8,708 nucleotides of DNA from Verrucomicrobiales bacterium (GTDB lineage Bacteria > Verrucomicrobiota > Verrucomicrobiia > Limisphaerales > UBA9464), in contig DLVS01000359.1 of the NCBI GenBank assembly GCA_003445095.1, forward strand, positions 1-8,708. The letters run 5' to 3'. The notes beneath the pieces are model-generated. The model had not been told where the DNA came from. It was given only the letters and a program-made list of their open reading frames with translations, and made no database searches. The position numbers and the translations under genes were made by a program. Shown here piece after piece: positions 1 through 8,084 of the stretch. Numbering within the stretch: the first letter of the stretch is position 1; each line of letters opens with the position of its first letter.

Positions 1-8
1 TTTTGTAG

Positions 9-74
9 TTTGGTTCGAAGCTCGACCTCTCGGCTCTTCTCGAAAAAATTCTGGGTGACAAACTTCCAGCCGAA
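9..74 (+). other. Protein-like open frame upstream of the annotated start of the giant gene
   Basis: In the frame of the giant gene, codons 9-74 read as a plausible amphipathic helix leading into the protein (LDLSALLEKILGDKLPAELP). It runs directly into the LPRF...GMSLTVTPKSG beta segment and resembles the LPQRLAEILPRSISGSI stretch near residue 280 of the same protein. These codons contain no ATG, GTG or TTG and end upstream at TAG (6-8). Either the gene is broken here by a nonsense or frameshift change (or sequencing error), or the likeness is chance. Only 8 nt of upstream sequence are available. Confidence 0.45.
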
Positions 75-3000
75 TTGCCGCGCTTCACAACCAGTGGCAT
101 GAGCCTCACCGTCACGCCGAAGTCCGGGACGTTCCGCTTCAGCGGTAATGGCGATGCCGAGTGGCAGCGACCCTTTGGTGCCCGTGGCCGACCCCAGCTA
201 ACCGGCACACTCGCGGTCGAGAGGGCCGCGCCCGCACTGACGACCCAGCCGCCCAACCGAGCCCCGGTTACCGCGGCGCTCAACTTTCAGTGTAAAGGCA
301 TGATTGCGATCGCCGACGGGCTTAGGTTCAACGGCGGAAATCTAGCCTTCACCAAAGCCCTGAGCGGCTGGTCCCTCAACGGAGGCTTCCAAGGAATTTT
401 CTTCAATGAATCTGCCGAGTTCAAAGCCGGAATGGAAATTGCCGGGGATGCCCGAACTTTTGAGTTCGCTACGAAGCTTTCGGGCGACGCCCTGGCGATC
501 CCGGATATTGTCGCTCTGACGGCCGCCAACGTCGTCCTCAAGGCCCGCTCAGCCACGACGCCAGCCGTCGTGGCCACGCGCGCGCCAGCGACAACCCCAA
601 CGACTGCGCCAGCAACTTCGACTTCGGCCCGGACGTGGGATCTATCGTTAGTGGCTGCCGCAACCCTGAAACTGGGAGGTCAGCCCGGCTTCTCAGGCAA
701 CCTCGTGCTGGCCCACGGGGCGACCGCCGATTCCATCGCGCTTGAATTGACCCCGGGCTCGCGCGTGTCCGCCAAACTCCCTTTTCCGAACCATGAGGTC
801 ACGGTCAACGTAGAAGCCGGCCGGTTTTCCTTTGCTTCCCAGGCGCCGAGCGCTGGCAGCCAAACACGCACTTGGGTCCTCGAAGCAGCCGGCGCACTCC
901 GGATTGAAGGGCTTCCCCAACGCCTTGCTGAGATCTTGCCCCGGTCAATCTCCGGTAGCATTCGTGCCGATCCCGCCGGCGTTATCATCTCCGCCAATCG
1001 CGTGGTCCAAGATCAATCGATTCAACTTCCGGCGCTTGAGGTGGGAAAGACCAAGGCGGAGTTGGGCCAGGTCGGTATCGATATCCCCAGCCTTCGAGTG
1101 GGGATTGGACGCGAGGTTACCTTGACCGCCGATCTCGGACTGGGGCTGCCCTGCGAATTGAACCACATTTTCGGTTCCAAAAGCGACGGCACTCCCGCCG
1201 TTGAATTCTTCAACACCTATCAGCCAGGCAAAGCGGACAGCTTTTTCCGCCTCGCCGTTGAGATTGGCACCGCTGGCCTAAGCCTTCGGCCGCTGACGTC
1301 GCCGATCCGAGCTATCAAATCGGTCGTCGAAAACGGCGAGGCTTGGTGGAATTGCGATTTCGGTAACTTCGGCGCGGCCAAGGTGAGAGTCCCGGTCCTC
1401 ACCTACGACGCCGCCACGACGGCCTTCCGAGCCAGCGGTGGATTTGTGATTACACGTCCGTTGAAGGTTCCGCTCGCGCCGTTCAAAAAGATCCTGGAAG
1501 CGGGCGGTCTCGGGGCGGCCAGCCAAGCTTTCCCCGACGGCGTTCCACTGAAGGACATCACGCTCGTCAACAGTGAAGGACATCTCCGTACGGATGAACT
1601 CACGCAAATGCTCCAGGAAGTGAGCGAGGGACAGATTCCGAACGAAGTCACCGACGCCATCGAGACCATTGGCGATCGGCTCGACCAGCTTCCCGATCGC
1701 TTCAAGAAGTATCTCAGCATCCAGGTTCCGGACGGTTTCAATTTCGACCTCAGCGCTGCGCCCGAAGGCAACGTCCGCCTTGATGCCCGGGTTAAGGATC
1801 CCAATCAACCAATCCGCCTACTGCTGCCCTCGTTGGCGCTCGCGCCCGTTCCGGTGCCTGCCCTCAACGGAATTGAGCTTCGTAGCGTTTCGTTCGGCGA
1901 ATTGCTCGGTGGTTCTCTCTTCCAAATCCATGTTGATGCCGACTTCGACCAATTCGATCTCATCAATCTTGCCGCCTCGCTACTCCTGCCCGATTCCGAC
2001 AGCAGTTTGCTGCCGCGTCCGCACGATCTTCAACGGCATCTCTGTCTTGATCGGTTGTTCATGATCGTGGTGTACCAGACCGGTATTCCCATCCCGGTGC
2101 CGATCTTTTACGACAACGTGGGATTGGAAGCGTTGGAGTTCGCTGGTCACGGGTTTGGGCTCCGCTGGCAATTCCCTCAACCCAAGCCGGGGGCGGGAGA
2201 TTTGATGGGATTCTTCCGTGACATAAAACCCTTCTTTACCGATTCAGACTATCTCCTGCCGACCGCGACCGACGACGACGTGTTCGCCCGACACAATCTC
2301 GGACTGAAGTTCAGCGTGAATCCCGGATACATCCAATTGCCCAAGTATCTTGGCGGAAAGTTGCTGGGGCAGAAGGGCGAGCTTTTTTCCGTTTCGCTGA
2401 CGAAAGGCTTGGCGGAAATGCTGAATGCGCTCAAAAAGCCTTCGTTGGCGCGTCTGCTTGGTGTGGTGCCGCTCTCGTACCGGGTGGGCGAGGAAGAAAT
2501 TACGTTCGGACCGATGTCGGTCCAGGTCGCCTGGGCGATGACGACGTCGGAAGAGTTTCGAGGGTTGGACTCGGCCTCGGGCCAGCCGGGGAAGTTCCTC
2601 CAACGGCTCAATGAGCTCCCGGCAGGTCAGCGCGAGGAGATGCTCACCCTCGCGAACCTGGGGACGGCGAGCGACGAGGGTGCCTTCGTGCTTCTGTTGG
2701 GGGATTGGAGTCTCGCATCTCAGGTCAGTTTTAGTGTGCGACTGGCGCTGGCTCAGGCGGCCAATGGGCGGGCTGGATTTGGCTTCGGGCTGAATGGGAG
2801 GCTTGGTGACGTGTTGGAATTCGAGGCCGGAGGATGCGCGATTTTCGGTCACGCCGAGAGTCCTAATTTGTCGGCTATCAGAGAATGCCAAGCACTCGTG
2901 GACCGACTGGACCCGGAGGTGGCCCGTTTGAAGCAAGAGATAGCCGACCGCAATGACCGGTTGGGTTCGGATCAGAAGAACCTCACAAAACTCAACGCCG

Positions 3001-4928
3001 ACCTCCGCCAATTCCAGATGCGCTTGCCTGGACTCCAGCGTTTCCGTGGTTGGAGGATGAATGCCGACTTGGGTGATGCTGATGCGCCTCCAGAGAAAAT
3101 CGGTTCTGTCCCGGCGGGTGGTCGGAGGGTGAATCCCCGATTGGCTGATGTTGACGACCCCAGGTTTAAGGGGCCCGGGGGCCCGGGGGGGTACGGCAAC
3201 TATTGGGGCCAGGCGGGCGGCTTGAAGACCGCCCCTGGTGGACAAACAACGCCTCGAGACGTGCCGGCAGGTGGGGACCCGCCAGTACGCGTGGGTCCGC
3301 CAGCACCTGGGGCTCAGGCATTCCAAAAAATGATCACCGAGTCGGAAACGAAAATTGCCGATTTAAAAAACCAGATCCCCCAATTGGAGTCCGCCATCGC
3401 CGAGTCGCGAGCTACCATCGCCTCGGCTTCGGCGAACCTGAGTGAAGCTGAGCCACAATTGACTCGGGCCCGGTCTGAACTGGCAAATCTGATCCCTCAG
3501 CAGGCGACTTGGAAGGACACGGGAATTCAGATCAATGGGCATTGTCGCCTGACGTTGCTCGGTGATGAGGTGCTCACGGGCAAGCTCGCCCTGACGGACC
3601 GCGAGTTTGCCGTAGAAGGTGCACTCGATTTGTTTCCCCGTTCACCGCTCCTCCGGATTACCGGTCAACTTGCGGGCCGGATTAGCGATCAGGAGTTCGC
3701 ACTCGCGGGTGCTGCTTCGATGGTGTTGGGTGGGACGTTCACGCTCGCCAGCGCGACCGCCGAAATCACCCAAATCGGCGCACGGGTGCGTGGCACTTGG
3801 CTGAATCAGACTGTTACGTTCTCTATCCAAAAATGTAATGGTGGAGCCCAACTGTCGGCCGCGATGTCCAAGATCAGTGTGGGCGACATCCTCAGTATCA
3901 CCGACGCCAGCGGTGCATCCGGGCCGACCGCGATCCTGACCACAGCCGATTCTCCCCGGCTGACTCTGAGCGGAGGCGCTTCCCTGCTGGGGCTGAGTAC
4001 CACGACCGACGTTGTCTTCACAGAGGGCAATGTCCGCTTTGCCGGAACTGGTAACCTGTTCGGTGTATTTCAGGCTGCGCTGGCAGTCAGCGGGAGTGAT
4101 CTAATGAATGGCGGCGCCCTGCAAGTGACGGCCACCTTTGAAAGCGACCTATTCCGTTATTTAATCGAACAGGGGACGGATGCCCTCCAGAAAGCAATCG
4201 AAGGCGCCAGCAAAGGAGTGGACAGCGCGAAAGCTGAGGTAGACGCCAAGCAAAAGGACGTCGATTCGCTCGACCAACAGATCAAGGACATGCGCGCAAC
4301 GATAGAGGGCGAGCGCCGCGCAGCGACGAGCAACCTGAGCGACGCGCAGGCCACGGTCGATAAATGGCAACGCGAGGTGAACTCGCTCAATGGCCAGATC
4401 GAGTCCACCAAACGCGATTACTACAACCTTCCGAAATCGGATTGGGTTTGGAACAAATCGCAGATTACTGAAGCGATACCCTTTGCGGCAACGATCTCGA
4501 GTCTCGAAGCAGCAAAGTATTCAGCGACCGCCTTTCTGGAAGCATCGAACCAAGTATTGGAAGGTATCAAGAAAGGCGCCCAACTGACGCCAGTAGAAAT
4601 GGATCCGCGCATGTTCGGTCTCATGGGCGCTCAAGAAACTGCCACTTTCGCACTGAATCGGGCCAAGGAAATCTTAGAGGCCGCTCAAAAGGCCATTGGG
4701 GCCGTTGGAGACGTCGCTAATTATATCGACAACCATGGAATTGCCAATTTGCTCAACGTCACCGCCGCGCGGTTTTCTGCTAGCCTCACCGAAGCCGCCA
4801 CCGGGGTGGTCTCACTTTCGGCTGATGTTATCTATATGGGGCGGCCGGGGACCGTCGACTTTGCCTTCAACTTCATGAATCCAATCGAGGGAGCCAAGAG
4901 CCTCGCCAACCGATTGCTTCACCCCTAA
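75..4928 (+). CDS. Giant beta-rich, coiled-coil protein of unknown function (5' end uncertain)
   Basis: I do not recognise a named family. The 1617-residue reading uses TTG at 75, the first conventional start codon after an in-frame TAG at 6-8; ATG at 99 is the next choice, and neither has a ribosome binding site. Visible architecture: beta-rich N-terminal modules with segments opening on Trp (W99, W188, W267; pattern W-x-L followed by alternating hydrophobics); a Thr/Ala/Pro-rich linker at about 157-187; a long mixed region to about 930; coiled coil 1 (about 935-985); a Gly/Pro-rich linker with a tandem repeat (about 990-1080); coiled coil 2 (about 1083-1140); a second beta-rich block (about 1146-1360); coiled coil 3 (about 1366-1449); then more helices and a short beta-rich tail. 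No catalytic motif or membrane segment stands out. Size and make-up suggest a structural, surface or delivery protein, which is inference. It probably shares an operon with the gene at 4989. Certain as coding; function unknown. Confidence 0.9.
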   Translation: MPRFTTSGMSLTVTPKSGTFRFSGNGDAEWQRPFGARGRPQLTGTLAVERAAPALTTQPPNRAPVTAALNFQCKGMIAIADGLRFNGGNLAFTKALSGWSLNGGFQGIFFNESAEFKAGMEIAGDARTFEFATKLSGDALAIPDIVALTAANVVLKARSATTPAVVATRAPATTPTTAPATSTSARTWDLSLVAAATLKLGGQPGFSGNLVLAHGATADSIALELTPGSRVSAKLPFPNHEVTVNVEAGRFSFASQAPSAGSQTRTWVLEAAGALRIEGLPQRLAEILPRSISGSIRADPAGVIISANRVVQDQSIQLPALEVGKTKAELGQVGIDIPSLRVGIGREVTLTADLGLGLPCELNHIFGSKSDGTPAVEFFNTYQPGKADSFFRLAVEIGTAGLSLRPLTSPIRAIKSVVENGEAWWNCDFGNFGAAKVRVPVLTYDAATTAFRASGGFVITRPLKVPLAPFKKILEAGGLGAASQAFPDGVPLKDITLVNSEGHLRTDELTQMLQEVSEGQIPNEVTDAIETIGDRLDQLPDRFKKYLSIQVPDGFNFDLSAAPEGNVRLDARVKDPNQPIRLLLPSLALAPVPVPALNGIELRSVSFGELLGGSLFQIHVDADFDQFDLINLAASLLLPDSDSSLLPRPHDLQRHLCLDRLFMIVVYQTGIPIPVPIFYDNVGLEALEFAGHGFGLRWQFPQPKPGAGDLMGFFRDIKPFFTDSDYLLPTATDDDVFARHNLGLKFSVNPGYIQLPKYLGGKLLGQKGELFSVSLTKGLAEMLNALKKPSLARLLGVVPLSYRVGEEEITFGPMSVQVAWAMTTSEEFRGLDSASGQPGKFLQRLNELPAGQREEMLTLANLGTASDEGAFVLLLGDWSLASQVSFSVRLALAQAANGRAGFGFGLNGRLGDVLEFEAGGCAIFGHAESPNLSAIRECQALVDRLDPEVARLKQEIADRNDRLGSDQKNLTKLNADLRQFQMRLPGLQRFRGWRMNADLGDADAPPEKIGSVPAGGRRVNPRLADVDDPRFKGPGGPGGYGNYWGQAGGLKTAPGGQTTPRDVPAGGDPPVRVGPPAPGAQAFQKMITESETKIADLKNQIPQLESAIAESRATIASASANLSEAEPQLTRARSELANLIPQQATWKDTGIQINGHCRLTLLGDEVLTGKLALTDREFAVEGALDLFPRSPLLRITGQLAGRISDQEFALAGAASMVLGGTFTLASATAEITQIGARVRGTWLNQTVTFSIQKCNGGAQLSAAMSKISVGDILSITDASGASGPTAILTTADSPRLTLSGGASLLGLSTTTDVVFTEGNVRFAGTGNLFGVFQAALAVSGSDLMNGGALQVTATFESDLFRYLIEQGTDALQKAIEGASKGVDSAKAEVDAKQKDVDSLDQQIKDMRATIEGERRAATSNLSDAQATVDKWQREVNSLNGQIESTKRDYYNLPKSDWVWNKSQITEAIPFAATISSLEAAKYSATAFLEASNQVLEGIKKGAQLTPVEMDPRMFGLMGAQETATFALNRAKEILEAAQKAIGAVGDVANYIDNHGIANLLNVTAARFSASLTEAATGVVSLSADVIYMGRPGTVDFAFNFMNPIEGAKSLANRLLHP
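3048..3191 (+). repeat. Two-copy 72-nt in-frame tandem repeat in a Gly/Pro-rich linker
   Basis: Copy 1 (3048-3119) and copy 2 (3120-3191) each encode 24 residues, starting GWRMNADLGDAD and GRRVNPRLADVD. Over the first 42 nt, 30 positions match by hand count; the second halves have diverged. Copy 2 ends in a run made only of G and C (3170-3191) containing two GGGCCC palindromes and encoding GPGGPGG. Together with the following Gly/Pro-rich stretch to about 3320, it separates coiled coils 1 and 2 of the giant protein, so it may act as a flexible hinge. It could also be an inserted dispersed repeat that kept the frame. Confidence 0.6.
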
Positions 4929-4949
4929 CTACTCCGATCCCCCAATCCA

Positions 4950-4968
4950 GGTCGGCGCTTTGCCGGCC
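4950..4968 (+). other. Intercistronic RNA hairpin
   Basis: GGTCGGC (4950-4956) pairs with GCCGGCC (4962-4968) around the loop GCTTT, giving seven pairs with one T-G wobble. It sits in the 60-nt gap between the giant gene and the next gene, ending 20 nt before ATG 4989. No T-run follows, so it is not a classical intrinsic terminator. It might protect the 3' end of the upstream message or tune expression of the second gene. Chance occurrence in GC-rich DNA is possible. Confidence 0.4.
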
Positions 4969-4988
4969 CACAAGAAATCCAAGTTCCG

Positions 4989-6335
4989 ATGCCAATACCA
5001 ACACTCGAAAAGTTCCTACAAGCAACGGCGACAACCCAGAAGGAACGACTGGGGGCCTGGAAACTGCGGCTCCAAGATGTGCGCGGGGAAATCGCGAAAA
5101 TCGATTTCTGTCTCGAACAGTACTGGGGATGTTTCTCACCGCCGGACAAGGCGGCTGAAAAGCGATACCAACCCAACGCCGTTGCGGCTTGGAAGCTTTC
5201 GGGTAAGGCCAGTGACGATATTCAAATCGAGCGGCTTTACACGTTGTTGAGGGAATGCGCGGCTTATTTAAAGTCGAATCCAAAACACGCCGCCACGAGA
5301 CGCTCAGAAGAAGTTTCTAAACTCAAGCTGGCCTGCATGAGTGAACTCGACGGTTTCGCCTCGGTGAACGCTCGTAGTTTCTTCGAGCTGATGAAGACTC
5401 GCAACAAAGGCAAGGATGCCCCCACCAAATCGCTAGGCCCTGGCTACGCTAACGAGCGAATCTACTACGAGCGCAACAATAAACAGATCGCCATGGCCGG
5501 AAGCGGTATTCATGGGCTCCTCGACGGAATGCCGAAGCAGATTACCGCCGAATTACAGAAGGCTAAGAACTGGGGACCCCAGGCGGCCAGCAGGACGTTC
5601 GATGCCCTTACTGCCGATGAATTCCAGGCGGTTTGCGATGCGCAGGAGAAGGTGGTGCTCGGCGAGAATCCCGATGGCAAAACCATCGCCGACATTCGCG
5701 TGGAGTACTTTAGCAAGTTTCAGCGCATTAGGTGCTGTCGAAGAGTCTCATTGGAGGGTCGCTTCATCGACGGCCAGAACCAGCCGGTGAAGTCCGGCAA
5801 CTACCGCGAAGTGTACGCCCTAGACCGTTATGGCATCCTGTACTCGACCGACGCGCTGAGTACCGACGTCGCCGGCTACATCAATCACTCCACTTTCAAC
5901 GCCGGCAAGCCTGTCGTGTGCGCCGGGGAACTTCTCTTTGCACCCAACGGCAAACTCGCCTTTCTGGATAATAGCAGTGGCCACTACCGTCCGGACATCA
6001 ACCATCTGGCGCTATTAGTCCAAACACTCCAAGCTCAAGGTGCCGACCTCAATGGCACCTGCGTGTCTCTCGTCTGGTATCCTCCCCCGACCGTCAGCTT
6101 GCCGAAGCCCGGTCGGCACCGTGTCCGATGGCAGGCGCCCACGTTCCTCCGCTACGTCAACGCGCCTACCAATCCCCAGAACCAACCCGATTGGACCGAA
6201 ACCGACACGGGCAATCTCGGAGTTAATCAAACGTTGTTTCCTCCGGACGAGGGTAAGGATCCGACGCGACCATACCTAACTGTACCCCTACCGGTTGCCG
6301 CAGTAACCTGGACGGCTCGCGATCTCCCGACTTGA
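4989..6335 (+). CDS. Uncharacterised protein with an IQM-like 'SGHY' C-terminal domain
   Basis: The 448-residue product has no signal peptide or membrane segment. Residues 1 to about 250 look mostly helical. The C-terminal half is beta/alpha and carries a clear signature: YALDRYGILYST (276-287), HSTFNAGKPVVCAGE (300-314), then NSSGHYRP (328-335) followed by a helix. From memory, HS-x-F-x2-G ... AG ... SGHY-x-P is the most conserved block of plant IQM calmodulin-binding proteins and of related fungal and bacterial proteins. No biochemical activity is established that I can cite. The IQ calmodulin-binding motif was not seen. The C-terminal 60 residues are Pro-rich. The gene lies 60 nt after the giant gene in the same frame and strand, suggesting co-transcription. 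ATG 4989 is chosen because the open frame back to the previous stop holds no better start; there is no clear Shine-Dalgarno. A role as an effector or partner of the giant protein is speculation. Confidence 0.85.
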   Translation: MPIPTLEKFLQATATTQKERLGAWKLRLQDVRGEIAKIDFCLEQYWGCFSPPDKAAEKRYQPNAVAAWKLSGKASDDIQIERLYTLLRECAAYLKSNPKHAATRRSEEVSKLKLACMSELDGFASVNARSFFELMKTRNKGKDAPTKSLGPGYANERIYYERNNKQIAMAGSGIHGLLDGMPKQITAELQKAKNWGPQAASRTFDALTADEFQAVCDAQEKVVLGENPDGKTIADIRVEYFSKFQRIRCCRRVSLEGRFIDGQNQPVKSGNYREVYALDRYGILYSTDALSTDVAGYINHSTFNAGKPVVCAGELLFAPNGKLAFLDNSSGHYRPDINHLALLVQTLQAQGADLNGTCVSLVWYPPPTVSLPKPGRHRVRWQAPTFLRYVNAPTNPQNQPDWTETDTGNLGVNQTLFPPDEGKDPTRPYLTVPLPVAAVTWTARDLPT

Positions 6336-6366
6336 CGTCGCGGTGAATTGTGTGTGACCGGCGGTG

Positions 6367-7101
6367 CTACGGAACCGATCGGAAGAAACTTGCAACCTTA
6401 CGTTCCGGCTCGGACGGCGCCCAAATCCGGATATTGTCCACCTTGCCGGTGTCATCGAACGATCCGAAACCAACCCACCCCGCACCAAAAGTCTGATCGT
6501 CCGCCGACATGATGGGTTGCTTCATATCGTCGAAGAAGACGGTGATCTTACCCTTTTGACGTTCCAATCGGACGCGATGCCACACGCCTAATCCCCAATT
6601 CACGCCGGAAGTAGTCTGGCTCGAGATCTTGATGCGCGGCGCCTGGTTCACGATGAACACGTTGTGCGCGTGGTCGTCAGTCTTGGTTGCGATATGGGCA
6701 TAGTACAAATGCGCCGGATCTTGGACCCCGAAAAAGAGGCACATATCCCGATGCCCGTACTCTTTGCCGGTTTGAATCAGATCCGCTTCGAGAACGAAGT
6801 CGCCGAAGATACGGTCACCGATCAAAGCAATATTGAAGGGCGAGCGGACGGTAGGCTGATAGTCGCTCTGCTTCGCTAATTCGAGCGCGAAGCTTGCTCC
6901 GTCCCCGGAGAACTTCCAGGCCTGGGGATCGCTGTAGGTGAATTGTCGAAGGGACTCGGGTGCATCGAAGTGCTGTTCGTAGACCAAAGCGTATCCGGGC
7001 GGCACGGCGGGATTGGGTTGGCTACTCGGCGCATCCGCTGCTCCAACCATACCTGCCAAAACGGCGAAGCCCAGCACCCGCTTAAATCGTCGCGAGATCA
7101 T
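6367..7101 (-). CDS. Secreted concanavalin-like (LamG/DUF1080-type) protein
   Basis: The 244-residue product starts with a signal peptide: basic RRFKR, hydrophobic VLGFAVLAGMVGA, and likely cleavage after an A-x-A near residue 24. The mature part is one jelly-roll domain like the 3-keto-disaccharide hydrolase/LamG-like folds. Recognisable blocks are the W-K-F-S-G strand, FGDFVLEADL, GKEYGHRDMCLFFGVQD, AHNVFIVN, VWHRVRLER, ITVFFDD and the terminal GWVGFGSFDDTGKVDNIRIW. This closely matches a family I know from planctomycetes and verrucomicrobia; sugar binding or glycan hydrolysis outside the cytoplasm is likely but unproven, and I cannot assign catalytic residues. ATG at 7101 is chosen because it puts the signal peptide at the N-terminus; the longer reading from 7242 adds 47 non-signal residues and overlaps metF. 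It follows metF by 26 nt and may be co-transcribed. It converges with the 448-residue gene, with only 31 nt between the stops. Confidence 0.88.
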   Translation of the reverse strand: MISRRFKRVLGFAVLAGMVGAADAPSSQPNPAVPPGYALVYEQHFDAPESLRQFTYSDPQAWKFSGDGASFALELAKQSDYQPTVRSPFNIALIGDRIFGDFVLEADLIQTGKEYGHRDMCLFFGVQDPAHLYYAHIATKTDDHAHNVFIVNQAPRIKISSQTTSGVNWGLGVWHRVRLERQKGKITVFFDDMKQPIMSADDQTFGAGWVGFGSFDDTGKVDNIRIWAPSEPERKVASFFRSVP

Positions 7102-7127
7102 TCGTAGGGCGTACCGCGCGCCGCCCG

Positions 7128-8027
7128 TTACGCCAAGCTCAGATTCCGCATGACCCGAACGGTCGAATGCGCCTTGTTCAACGTATAAAAGTGAACTCCC
7201 GGCGCTCCTTCTCGCAACAACTCTTCCACCTGACGCGAACAATACTCGATCCCAAACTCAGTTACCGCGGCGTCATCGTCACCCAGCTCCTCGAGGCGTT
7301 GCAGGAACGGCGCGGGAAGTTTGGCTCCGCACATTTGGGTAAACTTCTTGGTCTGGTTCCGGGATAACACGGGCATCAATCCGGGAATCAGCGGAACAGT
7401 AACCCCCAGCCGACTCACCAGATGGTCACGGAAAGCGAAATAATCGGCGTTGTCGAAAAAGAGCTGGGTAATTACGAAATCTGCGCCGGCGCGAACTTTC
7501 TCCGCCAGGAATCCCCAGGCCACGAATTTGCCGGCGGCTTGAGCCAAGTGGCCTTCGGGAAATCCTGCCGTACCAATGTTGAACCCGCCGAGTTCTCGAA
7601 TGAAGGAGACCAGCTCTCGGGAGTATTCGAATCCGCCTTCGGTCTTGGTCCACGGGCCGCCTCCCGGGGGATCACCGCGCAAGGCGAGAATGTTCCGGAT
7701 TCCCTTTCCGCGTGCTTCCTCAACCACCTCTCGCAGTTGCGCCCGGGTCGCGTTGACACACGTCAGGTGCATCATGGTGGTCAGGTCGAACTCCCGTTGG
7801 ATGCGGTCCACGATGCCGAGTGTCTTATCGCGAGTTCCGCCCCCGGCTCCGTACGTCACCGAGCAATACGCGGGATTCACCTTGACCAGTTCGGGCAGGG
7901 TATTGGTGAACAGATTCCGCTCTCCATCGTCGGTTTTCGGCGGGAAGAACTCGACCGAAATCGACGGTCGGTCCGCCTTGGCGAGAGCGACGTGGACGTC
8001 ATGGATCAAACGGATCACCAACCACAT
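7128..8027 (-). CDS. metF: Methylenetetrahydrofolate reductase (MetF)
   Basis: Reduces 5,10-methylene-THF to 5-methyl-THF with an FAD cofactor, supplying the methyl group for methionine synthesis in the cytoplasm. The 299-residue length matches bacterial MetF (about 296 in E. coli). Family landmarks are all present: VEFFPPKT with the catalytic-type Glu at 26, SVTYGAGGGTRD (56-67), HLTC (87-90), the ALRGD flavin/folate-site block with D119, FPEGH (156-160), ITQLFFD with Q188, IPGLMPV, and HFYTLN (279-284) near the C-terminus. No regulatory domain of the eukaryotic type follows. ATG 8027 is the only ATG before the conserved core, but TTG or GTG a few codons in are possible, and there is no clear Shine-Dalgarno. 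It diverges from larB and precedes the secreted jelly-roll gene by 26 nt. Confidence 0.97.
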   Translation of the reverse strand: MWLVIRLIHDVHVALAKADRPSISVEFFPPKTDDGERNLFTNTLPELVKVNPAYCSVTYGAGGGTRDKTLGIVDRIQREFDLTTMMHLTCVNATRAQLREVVEEARGKGIRNILALRGDPPGGGPWTKTEGGFEYSRELVSFIRELGGFNIGTAGFPEGHLAQAAGKFVAWGFLAEKVRAGADFVITQLFFDNADYFAFRDHLVSRLGVTVPLIPGLMPVLSRNQTKKFTQMCGAKLPAPFLQRLEELGDDDAAVTEFGIEYCSRQVEELLREGAPGVHFYTLNKAHSTVRVMRNLSLA

Positions 8028-8055
8028 TCTGCCCGGACCAATGGGAGAATCAACA

Positions 8056-8084
8056 TTGAAATCAACGTATCACGATTGTTTGAT
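8056..8084 (+). promoter_or_regulatory. Candidate sigma-70-type promoter for larB
   Basis: TTGAAA (8056-8061, 5 of 6 to consensus) and TTTGAT (8079-8084, 4 of 6) are 17 nt apart, about 67 nt before the larB ATG. A perfect 10-bp palindrome, GATTCGAATC (8082-8091), overlaps the -10 element and could be an operator. The assignment rests only on consensus resemblance; promoter rules in this phylum are not well known to me. Confidence 0.25.

Noticed and set aside
1278..1808. 176-codon open frame on the - strand
   Set aside because: Antisense shadow of the giant gene with biased composition and no recognisable features.
2244..3326. 360-codon open frame on the - strand opposite the giant gene
   Set aside because: The peptide is Arg/His/Gln-rich with no domain signature. 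Its internal IHPPTT repeats simply mirror the 72-nt tandem repeat on the other strand.
6336..6366. Bidirectional terminator between the convergent genes
   Set aside because: Only a 4-bp inverted repeat (CGGT/ACCG) was found and no T-run on either strand.
7102..7242. N-terminal extension of the jelly-roll protein into metF
   Set aside because: It would overlap metF and bury a good signal peptide 47 residues inside the protein; ATG 7101 is better.
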